A DNA stretch of 64,000 nt from Carya illinoinensis. Lineage: Eukaryota; Streptophyta; Magnoliopsida; Fagales; Juglandaceae. Each line of letters begins with the position of its first letter. Position 1 is the first letter of the stretch. A program made the translations under genes and the position numbers. The DNA is taken from NCBI RefSeq assembly GCF_018687715.1, contig NC_056759.1, positions 29,388,385 through 29,452,384 on the forward strand. Direction: 5' to 3'. The notes below the pieces were generated by a model, which was not told the origin of the DNA, did not search any database, and was given only the letters and a program-made list of their open reading frames with translations. Positions 21,732-34,859 of the stretch are shown in pieces.

Positions 21732-23629
21732 TCATTCTCACAACATAAATGATCCGGTTGAGCCGCAAACAGAAGGACCATGTGTGGACTGGGGAAAGAC
21801 ATGTCATGTTCTGTTGCTCATACTCATTTTGTTAGGGTGGGAGGGGAAATATGAAACATAAAGGATTTTTTTACTGTAGATATGCTTTTGTGAATATGGG
21901 AATACCGCTATGCTATAGCTCACTAGTACTGTGAATAATTCAGCTCCTTTCAAGTGTAGGGCCAGACAGTTGATCTCTCTTTATAATCTCCTTCTGTGTA
22001 TGATGGTGTATTTTGTTCTTTTCACCCTAATATTATCTTCTATTTATTTATTTATTTTCCAACCATGAAGCATTGTTCTGTTAGTCCTTTGAGCCTTTGA
22101 GGTATTCTTCTAAACACAGAAAAAACGATTGTCCTCTTGGTAAAGCAGGAGAACTCACTTCTTGAGGTTAGCCAGGTCTTATCTCTTAGTAAGTTTCTGG
22201 TGGACATAGTTTCATGCTCTTTACTCTTTTTGACTGACAAGTCTTTTAATAATTTTCCGCAACTTCTCATTGTAAAGCCATGCAAATTGATGGGGGACAC
22301 AGAGTTGTCAAATGTTTGTGGTTAAGGAGTCTGCAATAGGACCACATCAATGGGCAGTTGGTAGATGTTTAATTTGCGCACTGGATAAGGTCGTTTCGTC
22401 TAGCGTTGGTATGCGGTCATTATGGTTTGTGTGCCAAAACTAAAGGTGGTTTGATTAACAAAAGGTTCTTTTGAGGCCACAGGAGGAAAAATGATGGGGG
22501 TTCGTGTCCTTTCGTCCTCGTCTAAGTTGTAGAATGCTTGGTGGTCAGGCTCTCGCTCTCCCCCACAATGCGTGCACTCTCTCACGCTCTATTGTCTTTG
22601 TCAATAATCTTAATCCATGCGCTTTCTGCTATTTGCCAAGAAGTAACCAAATAAGTCTTTGTCAACGTGACAATAACCCAAAACTTTTCTAGTATTTGCT
22701 ATGATTATGTTTTGTCCATATTCTACTTTGTTTAAAACTTTGCCATGTGTAGCTACTTGATGATTGCTAAGGTTATTCCATAATAATAATAATAACAACA
22801 AAGAATGAAAACAGTAATTAAAAAAAGAAATTATATTATTAAATCGGTGAAAATAATATATTAATAAAATATTTATCTGATATAATTTGATTCGAAAATT
22901 AAATTTTAAAAATTAAATCTTATTATTTAAATAATATAGATAATGTAGTTTTCATATTGATTTGATAATAGAATAACTCGAGTCGTAATTGTTGAATTTT
23001 TTATTCTATATTGGTTATTTGACAGCTGATATCTCAATTGTTCAGAATATTCCAAAATCTCTTTCACTTGTTGAATTCAAGTTTCCTGGGTGAGATCAGA
23101 ATTGCTGTTTCTCGACAATATTTTTCTGCTCGATGATTTTGATGCTAAAGAAAAGAAATAAAAATTCAAAGAACATAAATTTAACGATGCTGTTTCTTCC
23201 CATCACGATCATGGAAGACCATTTCAAGAAATAATAAAAAAGTACAAAGCCTTCCTTCAAATGATTCATCAAACTGAAAAACTTTCTTATTTCTTGTAAT
23301 CGATTCCCTAGAGCCAAACAAAGCAGTACGAGAGATGAAGTTGGATGACATGGGGTACGATTCTCTGAGGAAATTACTAATGATATCTAGTAATGATATC
23401 ACCCAACCCAACCATAAAAATTTTGGAATATGGTCCCTATTAATGATGTGTAGGTTAATGAGCACCAGCTGAACAAGCTCTCTTTTATGATTTGTCTTTA
23501 AATAGCATTTGGCAACCTAAAGAACATGTTTTGAATATGTAAAAAAATTTATTCTTTTTGAAGCCTGTTTTTCAATACATCAAACATATTATTGAAATGG
23601 GTTGCACATTGATAGAAGTGTATTGGTGT
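21732..23629. other. Downstream intergenic DNA, no gene seen
   Basis: The first 300 bases are probably the 3' UTR of the preceding gene. Beyond that I find only short unsupported ORFs and an AT-rich block at 22780-22960. The minus-strand ORF 23181-23465 (94 aa) has no recognisable family. Confidence 0.45.
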
Positions 23630-24070
23630 TTTAACCAAAGTTTTGAATACCATTTTGGTTACCATTTTGATTAAGGTACTATAACGAAATATTTTGATAG
23701 TGGTACCGTCTCGATTTATTGTTTTGAGATTGTCTATATATGAATAAATTAATTATGTATGTATAAATTATATTTTAAAATAATATTAATGCAAGTATTA
23801 AAAAGTTAAAACACATATAAGAATCTTTATACGAGAGAATTTGAGTAAAAATTTTGAAAAAACCACAGTTTTTTATATTAATTATAACTAGCTAGCATTG
23901 ACTGAAACACATCGAAATGGCCGGTACACCAAAAATAGATTGGTATTGACCTAAACGGCTGGCATTTAACCTGATATGAAACACATATCTCTCCCATGCC
24001 GAGTACTATTCTGACATAATAAATTCCAACCATACCAACCGATATGATGCGGTATACAAAATATTAATTT
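23630..24070. repeat. Degenerate dispersed repeat
   Basis: Recurring GGTACC/GGTAT words (ATACCATTTTGGTTACCATT, GGCCGGTACACC, ACCAACCGATATG) in both orientations suggest an old repeat with inverted structure. The ends are not definable from one copy. I recall similar repeats from tree genomes, but cannot confirm this. Confidence 0.3.
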
Positions 24071-24993
24071 TAACTTTTCTATAATTATAATAAATCTCAC
24101 AATAAATGATATGTAATAGTATTTTGATACATCAAGCTTATAAGTAACAACACTATTTTATACTTGGAACTAGAAAGTTACCGAGCATATGAATTATGAG
24201 TTCATCTAATAATATCAACCCCCAAACTTGATACATGGCTAATGATATTTGCCAAAGCTCGGTATCATGATAAAGAAAAAAGATATTTATAATCGTAAAT
24301 TGTATAATTGCTGCGTAATTATTTTTAAAAAAATAAATAAAATATCATACTCAAATTATAAAAAAAAAAATTTAATAATAAATCTTACTATTTTTTAAAA
24401 CTATTAAGAAATTTGTAGGCACTTCACGTTATTTGAACCTAGAATTACTCTTCTGGAAAAGCACTTCAAGATCTATGGCCGGTGATTTGATGGGTTACTT
24501 GCACAGAAATTAACACCAAAAAGAGTGGGGGAAAGAACGATTTCAGGAATAAAGTTGGGTAGAAAGCAAAACTGAAAAGAAGAGATGCCCTTCATTATGT
24601 CAGTGCCTACCTGGCACTTCCAGGCAATGCCACGTGGGAGTGACTCATTGGTTGACCTTGGGCCTTTTCTCGAATCTTTTTGGAGAAGAAGGATTCAAAG
24701 GAAAAAATCCGAGGCGAAGTTTGCTCCCCATCCCACAAATAGAGAAAGGTCTTTAAGCATAATCTTTGGTTGTACACGTTCTTTCTCAAAACTCACTGTT
24801 TCTTTGTTTTTCGTCTTTTGATACCTTGCTTTGTTTATTCCTCCAAACCCCCCTAATGGCTTCCATGTCTTCTCTCCTTGTATAGAGAGAAAGACACAGA
24901 GACACAGAGATCAGAAGAAGATAGTTTCATCCATTTGGTTTAAAGAGATATAGAGTATAGAAGATCCAGGAAACGTAAAGAGAAATAATAAAT
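24071..24993 (+). other. Upstream region and 5' UTR of the NET2 gene
   Basis: AT-rich to about 24400, then less so. The likely leader begins around 24880-24900, after TCCTTGTATAGAGAG (weak TATA), and is GA-rich (AGACACAGAGACACAGAGAT). No other gene is seen. The ORFs at 24585-24821 are not supported. Confidence 0.4.
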
Positions 24994-27900
24994 ATGCTGC
25001 AGAGAGCTGCGAGCAATGCATATTCATGGTGGTGGGCAAGCCACATCAGGACCAAGCAATCAAAATGGCTGGAGCAAAACCTTCAAGGTATTTTTTTTTT
25101 TTTTTCCCTTCTTTCTCTTTCGTAAACCAACCATACTGGGCGTTGGTCAGGTTCTCATATTGCAATGCAGGCTGGGCATTGAATTCTTCCATACAATTGA
25201 TACAAAAGTGATTAGGATTCTTCGAGTATCACCTCTCTTTTTTTTTCAATCTGTAATATTCTGATATTACTGTCATACTCAAATTTCAACATTTAATCTT
25301 CTTTCTTCCTTTCTTTTTCCTTTTAATCTGTTAGTTTCAATCGAGATGTTTCGAAATCAAAGGTTCATCTCATGTTTATACGTATAATATGGCGTTGGTT
25401 TCTTTGCATTTTCAATTAATTTTGTTGGTCTGGGATTGAATTTAGGCTTTTCTGTTTTGTTTTTGGGTAATCAGGAACATCTTCTAAAAGTTAAAGTTCT
25501 AAACATAAGATTTGAATTGAAGTTTTGCTTGCCTCAGCTCTAAATCAATCTGGATCTCAAACTCCTGCCTCAATCTTACGGCATAACACAGAAAAATTGA
25601 CTCTGTTCTTTTGTTTTATTCTCTCCCTTGAAAACAGGGAGTGCTGTTACCTGTTGTACTTTATAATATAGGCTTCCAAGTTGTAAGAAATAAAAGGATG
25701 GAAAGATTTACAACGTAAAACATTCGTTTGAATGAGAGAGATTTAAGGCTAAGCAACGTTAATATTCTATACCGGGAAGAACTTCATATGGAAAGTCTTG
25801 CAACGGTGGCTCTGTATTCTTGGCGTGATATAGGATTTCTGGATATGGTATCTTTCATTTTTGAGTTTTTACCATTGAAGCTTGAAGGGTAAAACCCTTG
25901 TTCTGAAATCCTACAGTATTTCTCATATATATATATATATTTATATTTCTTTCTAGTGCAAAACTGGATTCTCCCTGGATGTTCTGGGTGATCTTGAGTT
26001 TAAGAAACTCACACACAGTGTGGGGTTTTCACATTGTTGCATGTTGTGACTTGTTATCACCAAATGAGAACAATCGGACCCTTTTTCCCGAGTATGGGAG
26101 TCTTGTTTCGGTTACAATAATGGCTGATATGGATGTCATCTTTACCTTCGAGGAAGAATTTCCTACATTTACAAAATCTCAGTGTATGTGTTTGATAAGA
26201 TAGTAAATTTTTATGGGAGTTGCAGATATGGAGGAAAAGGTGCACAGCGTGCTCAAACTCATCGAAGAGGATGGAGACTCCTTTGCCAAGAGAGCAGAAA
26301 TGTACTACAAAAAGAGGCCAGAGCTCATTCACTTTGTGGAAGAATCATACCGAGCTTATCGAGCTTTAGCTGAACGGTATGATCACATTTCAACAGAGCT
26401 ACAAAATGCCAACACCACCATTGCTTCTGTTTTCCCAGAACAGGTTCAATTCGCAATGGACGAAGAAGACGAAGAAGGCACACCTAAATTACCAAGAAAG
26501 CGTACGGAAGCCCTAAAATCAAAAATTCCGATGGTTCCAAATGTTCCAACTAAGGATTTTAAGAATGCCATAACATCACCTAGGAAGAAATTCCAACCCA
26601 AAAAGACAGCCAAAACTACAGCTACTACTGCAGTTGTCAAATCTGGTTTGAGCAAACCTGACGCGCTTGAAGAGATTTGCAAGCTTCAGAAACAAATTCT
26701 GGCACTGCAAACTGAGAAAGAGTTTGTAAAGAGCTCTTATGAGAATGGGCTTGGAAAATACTGGGAAATTGAGAAGCAAATTAAGGAAATGCAAGAGAGA
26801 GTTTTTAGTTTGCAAGAGGAATACAGTGAGGGCATGGTCATTGAAGATGATGAGGCTCGAAGATTGATGGCAGCAGCAGCTTTAAAATCATGCCAAGACA
26901 CATTGGTCCAGTTGCAGGAGAAACAGGAGAGATCGGCTGATGAAGCAAGAGTTGAGTCTCACAAGATTAAGGATTGCAGGGAGAAGTTTGAACATCTCAA
27001 GATTGAGTTTCATTATAATCAGGTCAGTCAAGGAAAACCACATGCCGGAGATAGATCTAAGAATATGGTAGAAGAGTCGACAAGCTTAGACCAACAAGTC
27101 GGCGGCATGACTCAAGGGAGAGAAGATCTGGAATTGTTACGTGAGAAGATCAAGGAACAGTTTGAGGTTGGGTCCAATGCATCTCTTACTGTGACAGAGA
27201 TGGTGGAGAAGATAGATGAGATTGTAAATAAAGTGATTAGCTTAGAAACTGCGGTTACATCACAGACTGCTCTTGTAAATAGATTGAGATCAGAGACAGA
27301 TGAGCTTCAAGCACAGATTCGAACATTGGAAGATGACAAGGCAACTCTGATCGATGGATCAAACAATTTGAGCAACAAGATAAAAGAAATGGAGGAAAAG
27401 TTTCATGCAGCACAGGATCTAAGCCAGAGTTTTGAAAACAAGAATAACAATCTCCGAACACATTTCACTGAGGCACGTTGTAATCTTGATCACCTGTCTG
27501 AGAAGCTGCAAAGTGTGAATCCAGATGAGGAACTTGAGCTTGCAGCTCAAACACAAAGAGAAAAGGAATCTCTCGGTGAAGCCAAATTACCAGAACAGTT
27601 CGAAGTACAAGAAGATGCATTGAATCCTGATGAGGGTTCGAAGAAACTGCAGAATTTAAAGGCAGATGAGGAGCTTGAGCTTGCAGCTCAATCACAAAGA
27701 GAAATGGAATCTCTCGGTGAAGCCAAATTGCCAGAAGAATTCAAAGTACAAGAAGATGCATTGAATCGTGATGAGGGTTCGAAGAAACTGCAGAATTTGA
27801 AGGCAGATGAGGAGCTTGAGCTTGCAGCTCAATCACAAAGAGAAATGGAATCTCTCGGTGAAGCCAAATTGCCAGAAGAATTCAAAGTACAAGAAGATGC

Positions 27901-29617
27901 ATTGAATCGTGATGAGGGTTCGAAGAAACTGCAGAATTTAAAGGCAGGTGAAGAGCCTGAGCTTCCTGGTCAACCACAAACAGAAGAGGAATCTCTCGGT
28001 AAGGTCAAATTGTCAGAAGAGTTCGAAACACAAGAGGATGCATTGAATCGTGACGATGGTTTGAAGAAACTGCCAGATTTGAAGGCAGATGACGAGCTTG
28101 GCATTACAGGTTCATTTCAAAAGGAAGAGGGATTTCCAGCAGAAAGCATATCACAAAACAAGTTAACAGAACAAAGTGATACATTGAATCCTGGCAAGGA
28201 TATTGCAAAAGCTAACAATGAGCTCAATACTTCTGCTGTAAATGCAGATTTTTGTCAATCCCAGACAAATCATGATCCTGACAGTTCATCAGAGAAAGGT
28301 CAGATCCTGATATCACTGGACATAGATGATAATCATACTTCATTACAGACAGTGGATCATCTTCTCAATGTTGAACCAAAGGAACAGGAATCATTACAGA
28401 CCGTGAATCATCTTCCCAATGTTGAACCAAAGGAACCGAAACCAGTTCAAGAAGATGAGCCAGACTGGAAGCAATTGTTCTTGAATGGATTGGAGGATAG
28501 AGAAAAAGTTCTACTGAGTGAGTACACCACAAGTCTCCGCAATTACAAGGATGTCAAGAAAAAGCTTTCTGATATGGAGAAGAAAACTCTGGATAGCAAT
28601 TTTGACATGTCAGTGCAGCTAAAAGAACTGAAGAGTGCTAATGCGATGAAGGATGAAGAGAACAAATCATTACGTCAGAAAATAAACCTGCTGATGAAAT
28701 GCTTGGATGAAAGCAAGGATTTGAGAGACTGTGAAGGCTCAAAACTGAGAGACTCTGAAGGCTCAAAACTCCAGCAGACCTCGAATTTATTGGATCATCT
28801 AAAATTTGAATCTAAAGCAGGAACTGAGACCTTTATAACACAGGCTACAGAGAAAGACGACATCCAGGCAATTCTACTTGTCCAACCTGAAACAATGTCG
28901 GCAATTGAAGAAAAACTCCGAATGAGCATTGACGAACTGCTTGAGGAAAACTTGGGTTTTTGGTTAAAATTCAGCACAGCATTCCATCAGATACAGAAAT
29001 TCGAAAGTGGAGTCAAGGATTTACAGGGTGAAATAGTGAAGCTTGTGGACAAAACAAAGAAGCTAGAGGGAAGTAGTACTGGAAAACATTCTCTGAAGTC
29101 AGATGCAAGACCAATATACAAGTACCTGAGAGAAATACAGACTGAACTAACTGTCTGGCTAGAGCAAGGCGCATTACTGAAAGATGAATTACAGATCAGA
29201 TTCACCTCTTTGTGCAACATCCAAGAAGAAATAATGACAGCTTTAAAGGAGAGTGCTGAAGAAGACGAATTCAAGTTTACAAGCTATCAGGCTGCAAAGT
29301 TCCAAGGTGAGGTTTTGAACATGATACAAGAGAATAACAAGGTTGCAGATGAATTACAAGCAGGTTTGGATCATGTGACAACACTCCAAATTGAAGTTGA
29401 GAAGACACTGATAAAATTGAACGAGGAATTCATGCTTTCCGGATCGAAGAAGCAGCAGAATCCTCAGCTGAGACACACAGAGGGTCACACCCGCGTTCCT
29501 TTGCGCTCATTTATCTTTGGTGGAAGACCAAAGAAACAAAAGCCATCAATCTTTTTCTGCATGAGCCCAGCAATGGATAGGAAGTTTCATGGTTCAAGGT
29601 CAGGACACAACATGTAA
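24994..29617 (+). CDS. NET2: NETWORKED-2 (KIP1-like) actin-binding protein
   Basis: Exons 24994-25087 and 26226-29617 join in phase 1 (TTCAAG/GTATTT, TTGCAG/ATATGG) to give 1161 residues. Exon 1 encodes the signature start of the NAB (NET actin-binding) domain: residues 10-14 are YSWWW, then ASHIRTKQSKWLEQNLQ. Exon 2 continues DMEEKV...YYKKRPELI, so the domain spans about residues 10-90. The rest is coiled coil with a basic Lys/Pro/Thr linker (about residues 100-165) and a conserved-looking tail with FIFGGRPKKQKPSIFF. The tryptophan triplet and the MLQRAA start are typical of the NET2 class. That class links the actin cytoskeleton to membranes, chiefly in pollen in Arabidopsis. Residues about 463-651 are four 47-residue tandem repeats. 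An ATG at 26213 in the intron gives a longer frame but lacks the first part of the NAB domain. Confidence 0.9.
25088..26225 (+). other. NET2 intron 1
   Basis: A 1138-bp intron that splits the NAB domain after residue 31. It starts GTATTT followed by a long T-run and ends GGGAGTTGCAG. A (TA)n microsatellite is at about 25927-25942. No transposon or RNA gene recognised inside. Confidence 0.8.
27520..28083 (+). repeat. Four 141-bp coding tandem repeats in NET2
   Basis: Units start at 27520, 27661, 27802 and 27943, each exactly 141 bp (47 codons). A diverged partial fifth follows from 28084. Each encodes a unit of the type DEELELAAQSQREMESLGEA ... EDALNRDEGSKKLQ. Units 2 and 3 differ at a single base by my reading, so that duplication is very recent. 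Units 1 and 4 are more diverged. Shorter repeats follow downstream (SLQTVDHLLNVEPKE, then SLQTVNHLPNVEPKE, near 28340-28435). Confidence 0.9.
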
Positions 29618-30446
29618 ATTGTTATAACTCATTTGCTCATATCCATTTTTATGCCCTTTTCTTTTCTTTATCATTATTTTGACAATAGATAAAGGATTTC
29701 ATTTGTTCTAGTTTTGGGTTTGAACCTGTAAAAGTACATTTGCTATGTACTTCAGATGTTCGTGTTTTGTTACCATCAAAACAGCATGGAATTTCCTCTG
29801 AAGTTTGCGTTAGGCTTTTAAGAAAGATGCTAAGGATTGATTGCAGGAACATTTAAGAGTTCTTCAACTCTCCAATAGCATGAACTTTGTTTCTTTATTT
29901 CTTTTAATCGCCAAGATGGAAAAGGAAATCCGCAGTTTTCTTTCATAGACACGTTCTCGTGCATTATCATATAACCTTAGTCCTAAGCCTGAGCTTTGCG
30001 AAAGAAGAACAAAACTAAATTTTTATTAAATGAAAAATTCTTTATATAACTAAGTTAGCATATCTTAAAACCTTAACAGTTTTATCTGAGTGAAGTAATG
30101 GACCAAGAATTATTCATATGGTATTCCAAAACTAAAACTGTATAAGTTGATAAAAATAAAGAAGTACATGCTAGAAAACTAAAAGATAAATATTTTTGAA
30201 TAAAATATAGTACCTTAATATAGCATTTTTCATTTGAGAATTTCAGTTTTGAATAAAATAAGTAATTTAGTTAATAATTTTTATTCTATAAGGATAAATA
30301 TTTTTATTTTTTTCTAATAATAATACTACTGAGATAGTGACATTATAGCATGATTAGAAATTAACAGATATAACTAAACCATCTCCATTTTCACTACATT
30401 TTGCACTCTCTGCATATGAGAAAGCTTGAATCTCAAACCACGAATA
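29618..30446. other. Convergent 3' intergenic region
   Basis: Lies between the tail-to-tail NET2 and nicotinamidase genes and probably contains both 3' UTRs. AT-rich after 30000. No further gene seen. Confidence 0.55.
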
Positions 30447-33400
30447 TCATGGCTCTTTTGGTGCACCAAATGTTACCTCTGACACTACCTTGGCTCCCCT
30501 TCCCTTGGCAATATAAAGGCCAACGTGATGCGTTAGCTCCTGCCATGACAAACAAAACCACAATGTAAATGAAAACAAAATGAAGAGGCAACCATATGGG
30601 CTTATACTCCAATAGGACCAGTGAATGATAATATGAATTAATTGATGGCCTTCAGTATCATTATAAACTGCAATAGTTTTCCCTCCCAGTCAATATGGAG
30701 ATCCCATTCATCACTCTTCTATACTATATCCAAGATATTACCCCTCCCCCCTTTAAATATCTGCCGTCCTCACCAGACAATTGCAATGTAGGTGGCATGA
30801 ATCATGTTTCCCACTTTTGGCTAGATTGGCACTAATACCAATTATAACGGAAGTTCAAACCACATTTGGGATTCTAAAAGAAATAGCCAATGACACAATC
30901 AGAGCCCTTGTAATAATTGACTGCAAGAGTTTCTACCTCCCAGACAATGTGAGATCTCATTCACCACTCCCCTGTATTTAATTCAAGGTATTGCATTACA
31001 ATTGATTTCCTACACAAAAAATATAAGGGTTTTATTGGCCTTTTTTGGAAGTGTTTTACCAAACATATGGACATTCCTGGGCCCAGAAGAATAAATGTTG
31101 GTTTCAAGATCAAGTAACAAGGCCTTCCACACACAAATTTCTACATAAAGAAGGATTTTAAAAATTTTAGAGCCAACCTATAATTTTATGATTCAAATTA
31201 CCTGTGGATGAGCTATAGCATCTTTTAGGGTTTTGGCAATATGAACAGGAAGATCAAAAGTAGCACATCCATGGGAATACACGATCACATCCTCCAAAGG
31301 TGCAAGGAAACCACGATTTCTAGCAGACAATGTTGTGCACACAAAATCGAGCACACATATATCCGTGCATATCCCTACCACCAAAATCTCCATGAAATAG
31401 AAAAATTTCCCCAAATCAGATCGAGTGCTGCAGTTCTTATTGAAAATACTGAAGTTCAGATGCACACCACAAATTTCCTTTAATAATTATTAAAATCACA
31501 CATCAGAAGAACACTCGCTTTTGGTGCATGAAAATGATTACCTTTTTTATTTGATTATTTTTCACCCAATCTACAAACAAATTGGATCCATCTTTTTCAA
31601 TTGAGCCAACAAAGCCATCAATGCAGTCTTTGCACTTGAGTGTTGCAAATGGTTCATTCTCTAACCATTCCAGGGCTGCAAATCATAGAGAAAATCAAAA
31701 TGAGAGAAGTAAATTCATAAATCTAATAGTTTTGCTCAATGTAACGTCAGTTTTTCCAGAGCAGCACCAATTGGAAAGTAGACAAGGTTCTTTGGACCCC
31801 ATCAAGAAAAAGAAAGTCCACCATCTGTTCATATTATCCGGCTCTTACTGCTCAAGATACAAATTCTTTTCCTCGGAGGAGTATATGGAAGACAAGGCAC
31901 CTCTAAAAGCAGCTTTGTTTTTGTTGTGTGGACAGGATCCTTAGGGTAGATTCTAAACATTGATAACCTAAGGAAGCGCTGGATTATCATAACGAACTGG
32001 TGTTGCATGTGCAAAAGGAGTGGGGAAATTGTTGATCATCTAGTTCAACACTGCAAGATAGCCTAGGACACTATGGAATGAATTCTTCGATAAGGTGGGA
32101 CATGAGTGATGCTTCGAAAAGTGGTACATTTTTTAACAAGTAGGAAAGGCCTTCAAGGCAATCCACAAATTGCAGCAATTCGGAAAATGACTCCCATTTG
32201 TTTATTGTGGTGCCTTTGGAGGTAAACAAATTATAGGAGTTTTGAAGATCGTGAATGAACAATGGATGAATTAGAGCGTTCTTTTTTGATTGGCACCAGG
32301 TGTCCAGGATCAAAGTCTCAGCTAATCTTGGGGGTGCAAAGGCAGTTGGCAAGGAAATTAGAGCTTTCTTTTCAACACTCTGTTTCAATGGTCAATAGGG
32401 ATATATTTTGACAGACTGAGTGTCCATGAGTTTATTGTTACGGTTGTTCATCAAGCAATCATAGGTGTATCTCCTGTACACATCTAGTGTACTTGGGCTA
32501 TGCTTGTTATTCTTCATTAATAAAATCCTTCATTACTTATTGAAATAAATAAATTCATAAATCGTTCAACTGCAACTGCTCAAAAACGGGTCATAGCTGA
32601 TGCGAGAAAAAATAACAATAAGAAAAAAAATCAAGTACCGGGGACCAGTTTTGCTTCATCTGTTCCAGCTATACAATGACGAGGATACGGAGGTTCAGGA
32701 ATATCTGGGTGGTGCGAGTCAAGGAAAGCAAAAACAGGCCATTTATTCTCACAGAACCCTCTGGCAAGTCTCACTGACTCATCAACCATCCCAGAAATTT
32801 GTTTATCAGGTTGTCTTGGAGCCTATAAAAAAAGTAAAATGCCATACAACCAAATGGTATCTTTATTACAATACCATGCGACTAGATAGGAATCGCCAAA
32901 ATAACAACAAAATGATAAAACCATGTAAGACCATTTGCTGATCCATCAATAAGAGCATATTTTCACAGTAATCCCTTCTACTAATCAAGCATTAAGCATG
33001 TAAAACCATTACATCAAGATAAAAACACAATTTTTTTCTTTGGTGAAATAAGATTGTCTCCTATGTATTATTTTGTTGATCTGTTGTTGGGGTAAACCTG
33101 GATTACGTCTTTCCAATAGAAAAGACCCAACCTACCTGAAACATAAACCCCAAGATTCGATCACGCCAGCTTGAAGGCAGTAGGGAAAAGGGCAAAAAAA
33201 AAAAAAAAAGCACAAAAATAGAAAAAAGAAAGAAAAAGAGAATCAAAACAAGACAAGAAAAATACAAAAACGCACGTTTCAGTTTTCTTCATCGTACAAC
33301 CGAGTAAAAGCAAACGAGCCTAAAAGGCATACACCATTTATGGAGGTCATTAAGAATAGGACTGGGGGTGGGTGTGAAAATTACCATATTGCCAGCGCCG

Positions 33401-33525
33401 ACGGTGCAGAAGCCATTAACGAGGTCGACTAGGACGAGACCGGTCTTGACCTCCCCAGACAAAACCAGAGATTCCTGCTCCACGGGGAGCTCGTCCTTCA
33501 ACAAATTCAGCGTCAACGAAGCCAT
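30447..33525 (-). CDS. NIC1: Nicotinamidase (isochorismatase-fold)
   Basis: Five exons, 33385-33525, 32639-32822, 31542-31675, 31202-31387 and 30447-30539, all with GT/AG borders, join to 245 residues. That is close to Arabidopsis NIC1 (about 244). The family hydrolyses nicotinamide to nicotinate and ammonia in the NAD salvage pathway. The visible active site is complete: Asp34 in VLVDLVNGF, the metal-binding block DSHHPDIPE (Asp82, His84, His85), Lys124 in KCKDCIDGF, and the nucleophilic Cys164 in GICTDICV. No targeting peptide is evident, so it is probably cytosolic. The start is the first Met, with a typical leader. Introns 2 and 4 contain transposon insertions (31724-32549 and about 30564-31000) that do not touch splice sites. 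Function is inferred from homology; the catalytic residues are seen directly. Confidence 0.92.
30564..31000 (-). mobile_element. TRIM-like element in nicotinamidase intron 4
   Basis: A decayed relative of the TRIM at 44995. It has two LTR-like flanks sharing a block of the type TACTCCAATAGGACCAGTGA / ATAGCCAATGACACAA. Between them lies a ~110-base centre that starts with a purine-tract complement (CCCCTCCCCCCTTTAAA) and ends with a PBS-like complement (GGCACTAATACCAA). No clean target duplication could be found, so the ends are approximate. Confidence 0.5.
31710..31723. repeat. Target-site duplication, left copy
   Basis: TAAATTCATAAATC, identical to 32550-32563 on the other side of the LINE insertion. 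Confidence 0.85.
31724..32549 (+). mobile_element. 5'-truncated LINE (L1-type) in nicotinamidase intron 2
   Basis: An 826-bp insertion flanked by 14-bp direct repeats, antisense to the host gene. It carries the end of LINE ORF2, readable across stops and shifts. The block APLKAALF is followed by NLRKR and by the zinc-binding knuckle of the plant LINE reverse transcriptase (CCMCKRSGE ... VDHLVQHC, about 31960-32060). The 3' UTR contains GTGTACTTGGGCTATGC and ends in an A-rich tail (ATTGAAATAAA). The structure (5' truncation, A-rich end, long target duplication) is that of target-primed reverse transcription. It is coding-dead. The intron would be about 120 bp without it. Confidence 0.85.
32550..32563. 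repeat. Target-site duplication, right copy
   Basis: TAAATTCATAAATC, identical to 31710-31723. Confidence 0.85.
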
Positions 33526-34859
33526 TCTGTTTCTAACTCTCTACAGGATCCGATCTGAAGAGAAAATAGAAGTTTATAAAAGAAAGCAGGAAAAATGAAG
33601 TCAAGACTCGAGTGGAAGGAAAGGGTCAAAAGACAAACAAATGTGAAATCCGAGTGAATGAATCGCTGGACTACACGTGATATACGGATTGAATAGAAAA
33701 ATACAGCAACAGACCCAATAGAAAGAAGTGTCTTCCGAGGTAGATCACATGTGACAATATATTATACGATCAGTTATACGATTACTTAACGAATTAATAA
33801 TAGATTAATTTATTATGATACATTAAGAAAGTTAAAATTATAATTATATCTTTATATTTAAAAGTAAAATTATTAAAATTTTAATATCGATATTTTTATT
33901 GTTTAAATTGTAATTTTAGACTTGTATTTAATTATATAATTTTGATAAATATTTTGATTTTTAAATTTATATAAAATTATGTTAAATTTAATTAGGTCAA
34001 ACTAATTAATTTTGGGCTTATTTAACCTATTTATATAAATAATTTGAAACAGATTGTATTTTATCGTGTTAATATATTTCGTAATATTCACTAATAGATT
34101 AAAACGGATTGACACAACATGATACATTATGTTAATGGATCGTATTAGAATTTGAGATTTTGACACGATAAACTTAACAGAACGGGTTAAGATTGAGTTA
34201 TATAATATAATATATATTTTAATACGATACAAATACAACTCGTTAACACAATTTAACACTCTAAAAAGACTGATTTTGAGTGGCAGCTTCAACTCAAATT
34301 CCATGAGTCATGGACGCGATACCACCAATACCGAAAAAATTAATTATTAATTATTGTAATTATATTTTATTTTTCTTTAGTTTATAATTTTATTGTGAAA
34401 TATCTTAAAACTACTAAGATTTCAATTCGATTAATATTTTATTCACATAACGCCTCAGATTATTTAAGTTAAAAATGCATGGCGTGACCTTATAAATAGA
34501 GAATGGTATTCAAAACCACGAATACTTGGCATTAAGTTTTGTTAGTATTTTCAAAAATTATTATATATGTATGTGTGTTTTTCTACGTTTATGTATTGGA
34601 AATGGACCGAGCTACTATGCCGCACAGCGATTATTGTTGGGTGTGTCACTCAGGCCAAAAGTTTTTTTTTTTTCCTCTCTTTTTCTTTCATATTTTTTAA
34701 ATATATTTAAATATTTTAAAAAAATAAAAAGTGCATCAATATATTAAAAATTACTTTCTTAATCATTAATTAAAAAAATAAATAAATAAAAAACTTTTTG
34801 TATTGAGGGTTACACTTGAGCGGTACATTTGAGTGGGCAAAGTAGCTTTTTCCATTAGA
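33526..34859. other. Nicotinamidase upstream region and AT-rich repeat
   Basis: The first ~200 bases are the likely promoter and leader of the minus-strand nicotinamidase gene. 33770-34300 is extremely AT-rich with recurring ACACGAT/GTTAA words and looks like an old dispersed repeat without definable ends. No gene seen. Confidence 0.45.

Noticed and set aside
26213..26225. Alternative NET2 start at the Met upstream of exon 2
   Set aside because: It would lose the SWWW part of the actin-binding domain, which is encoded by a correctly spliced upstream exon.
31241..31483. Plus-strand ORF across nicotinamidase exon 4
   Set aside because: Shadow of the exon on the opposite strand.
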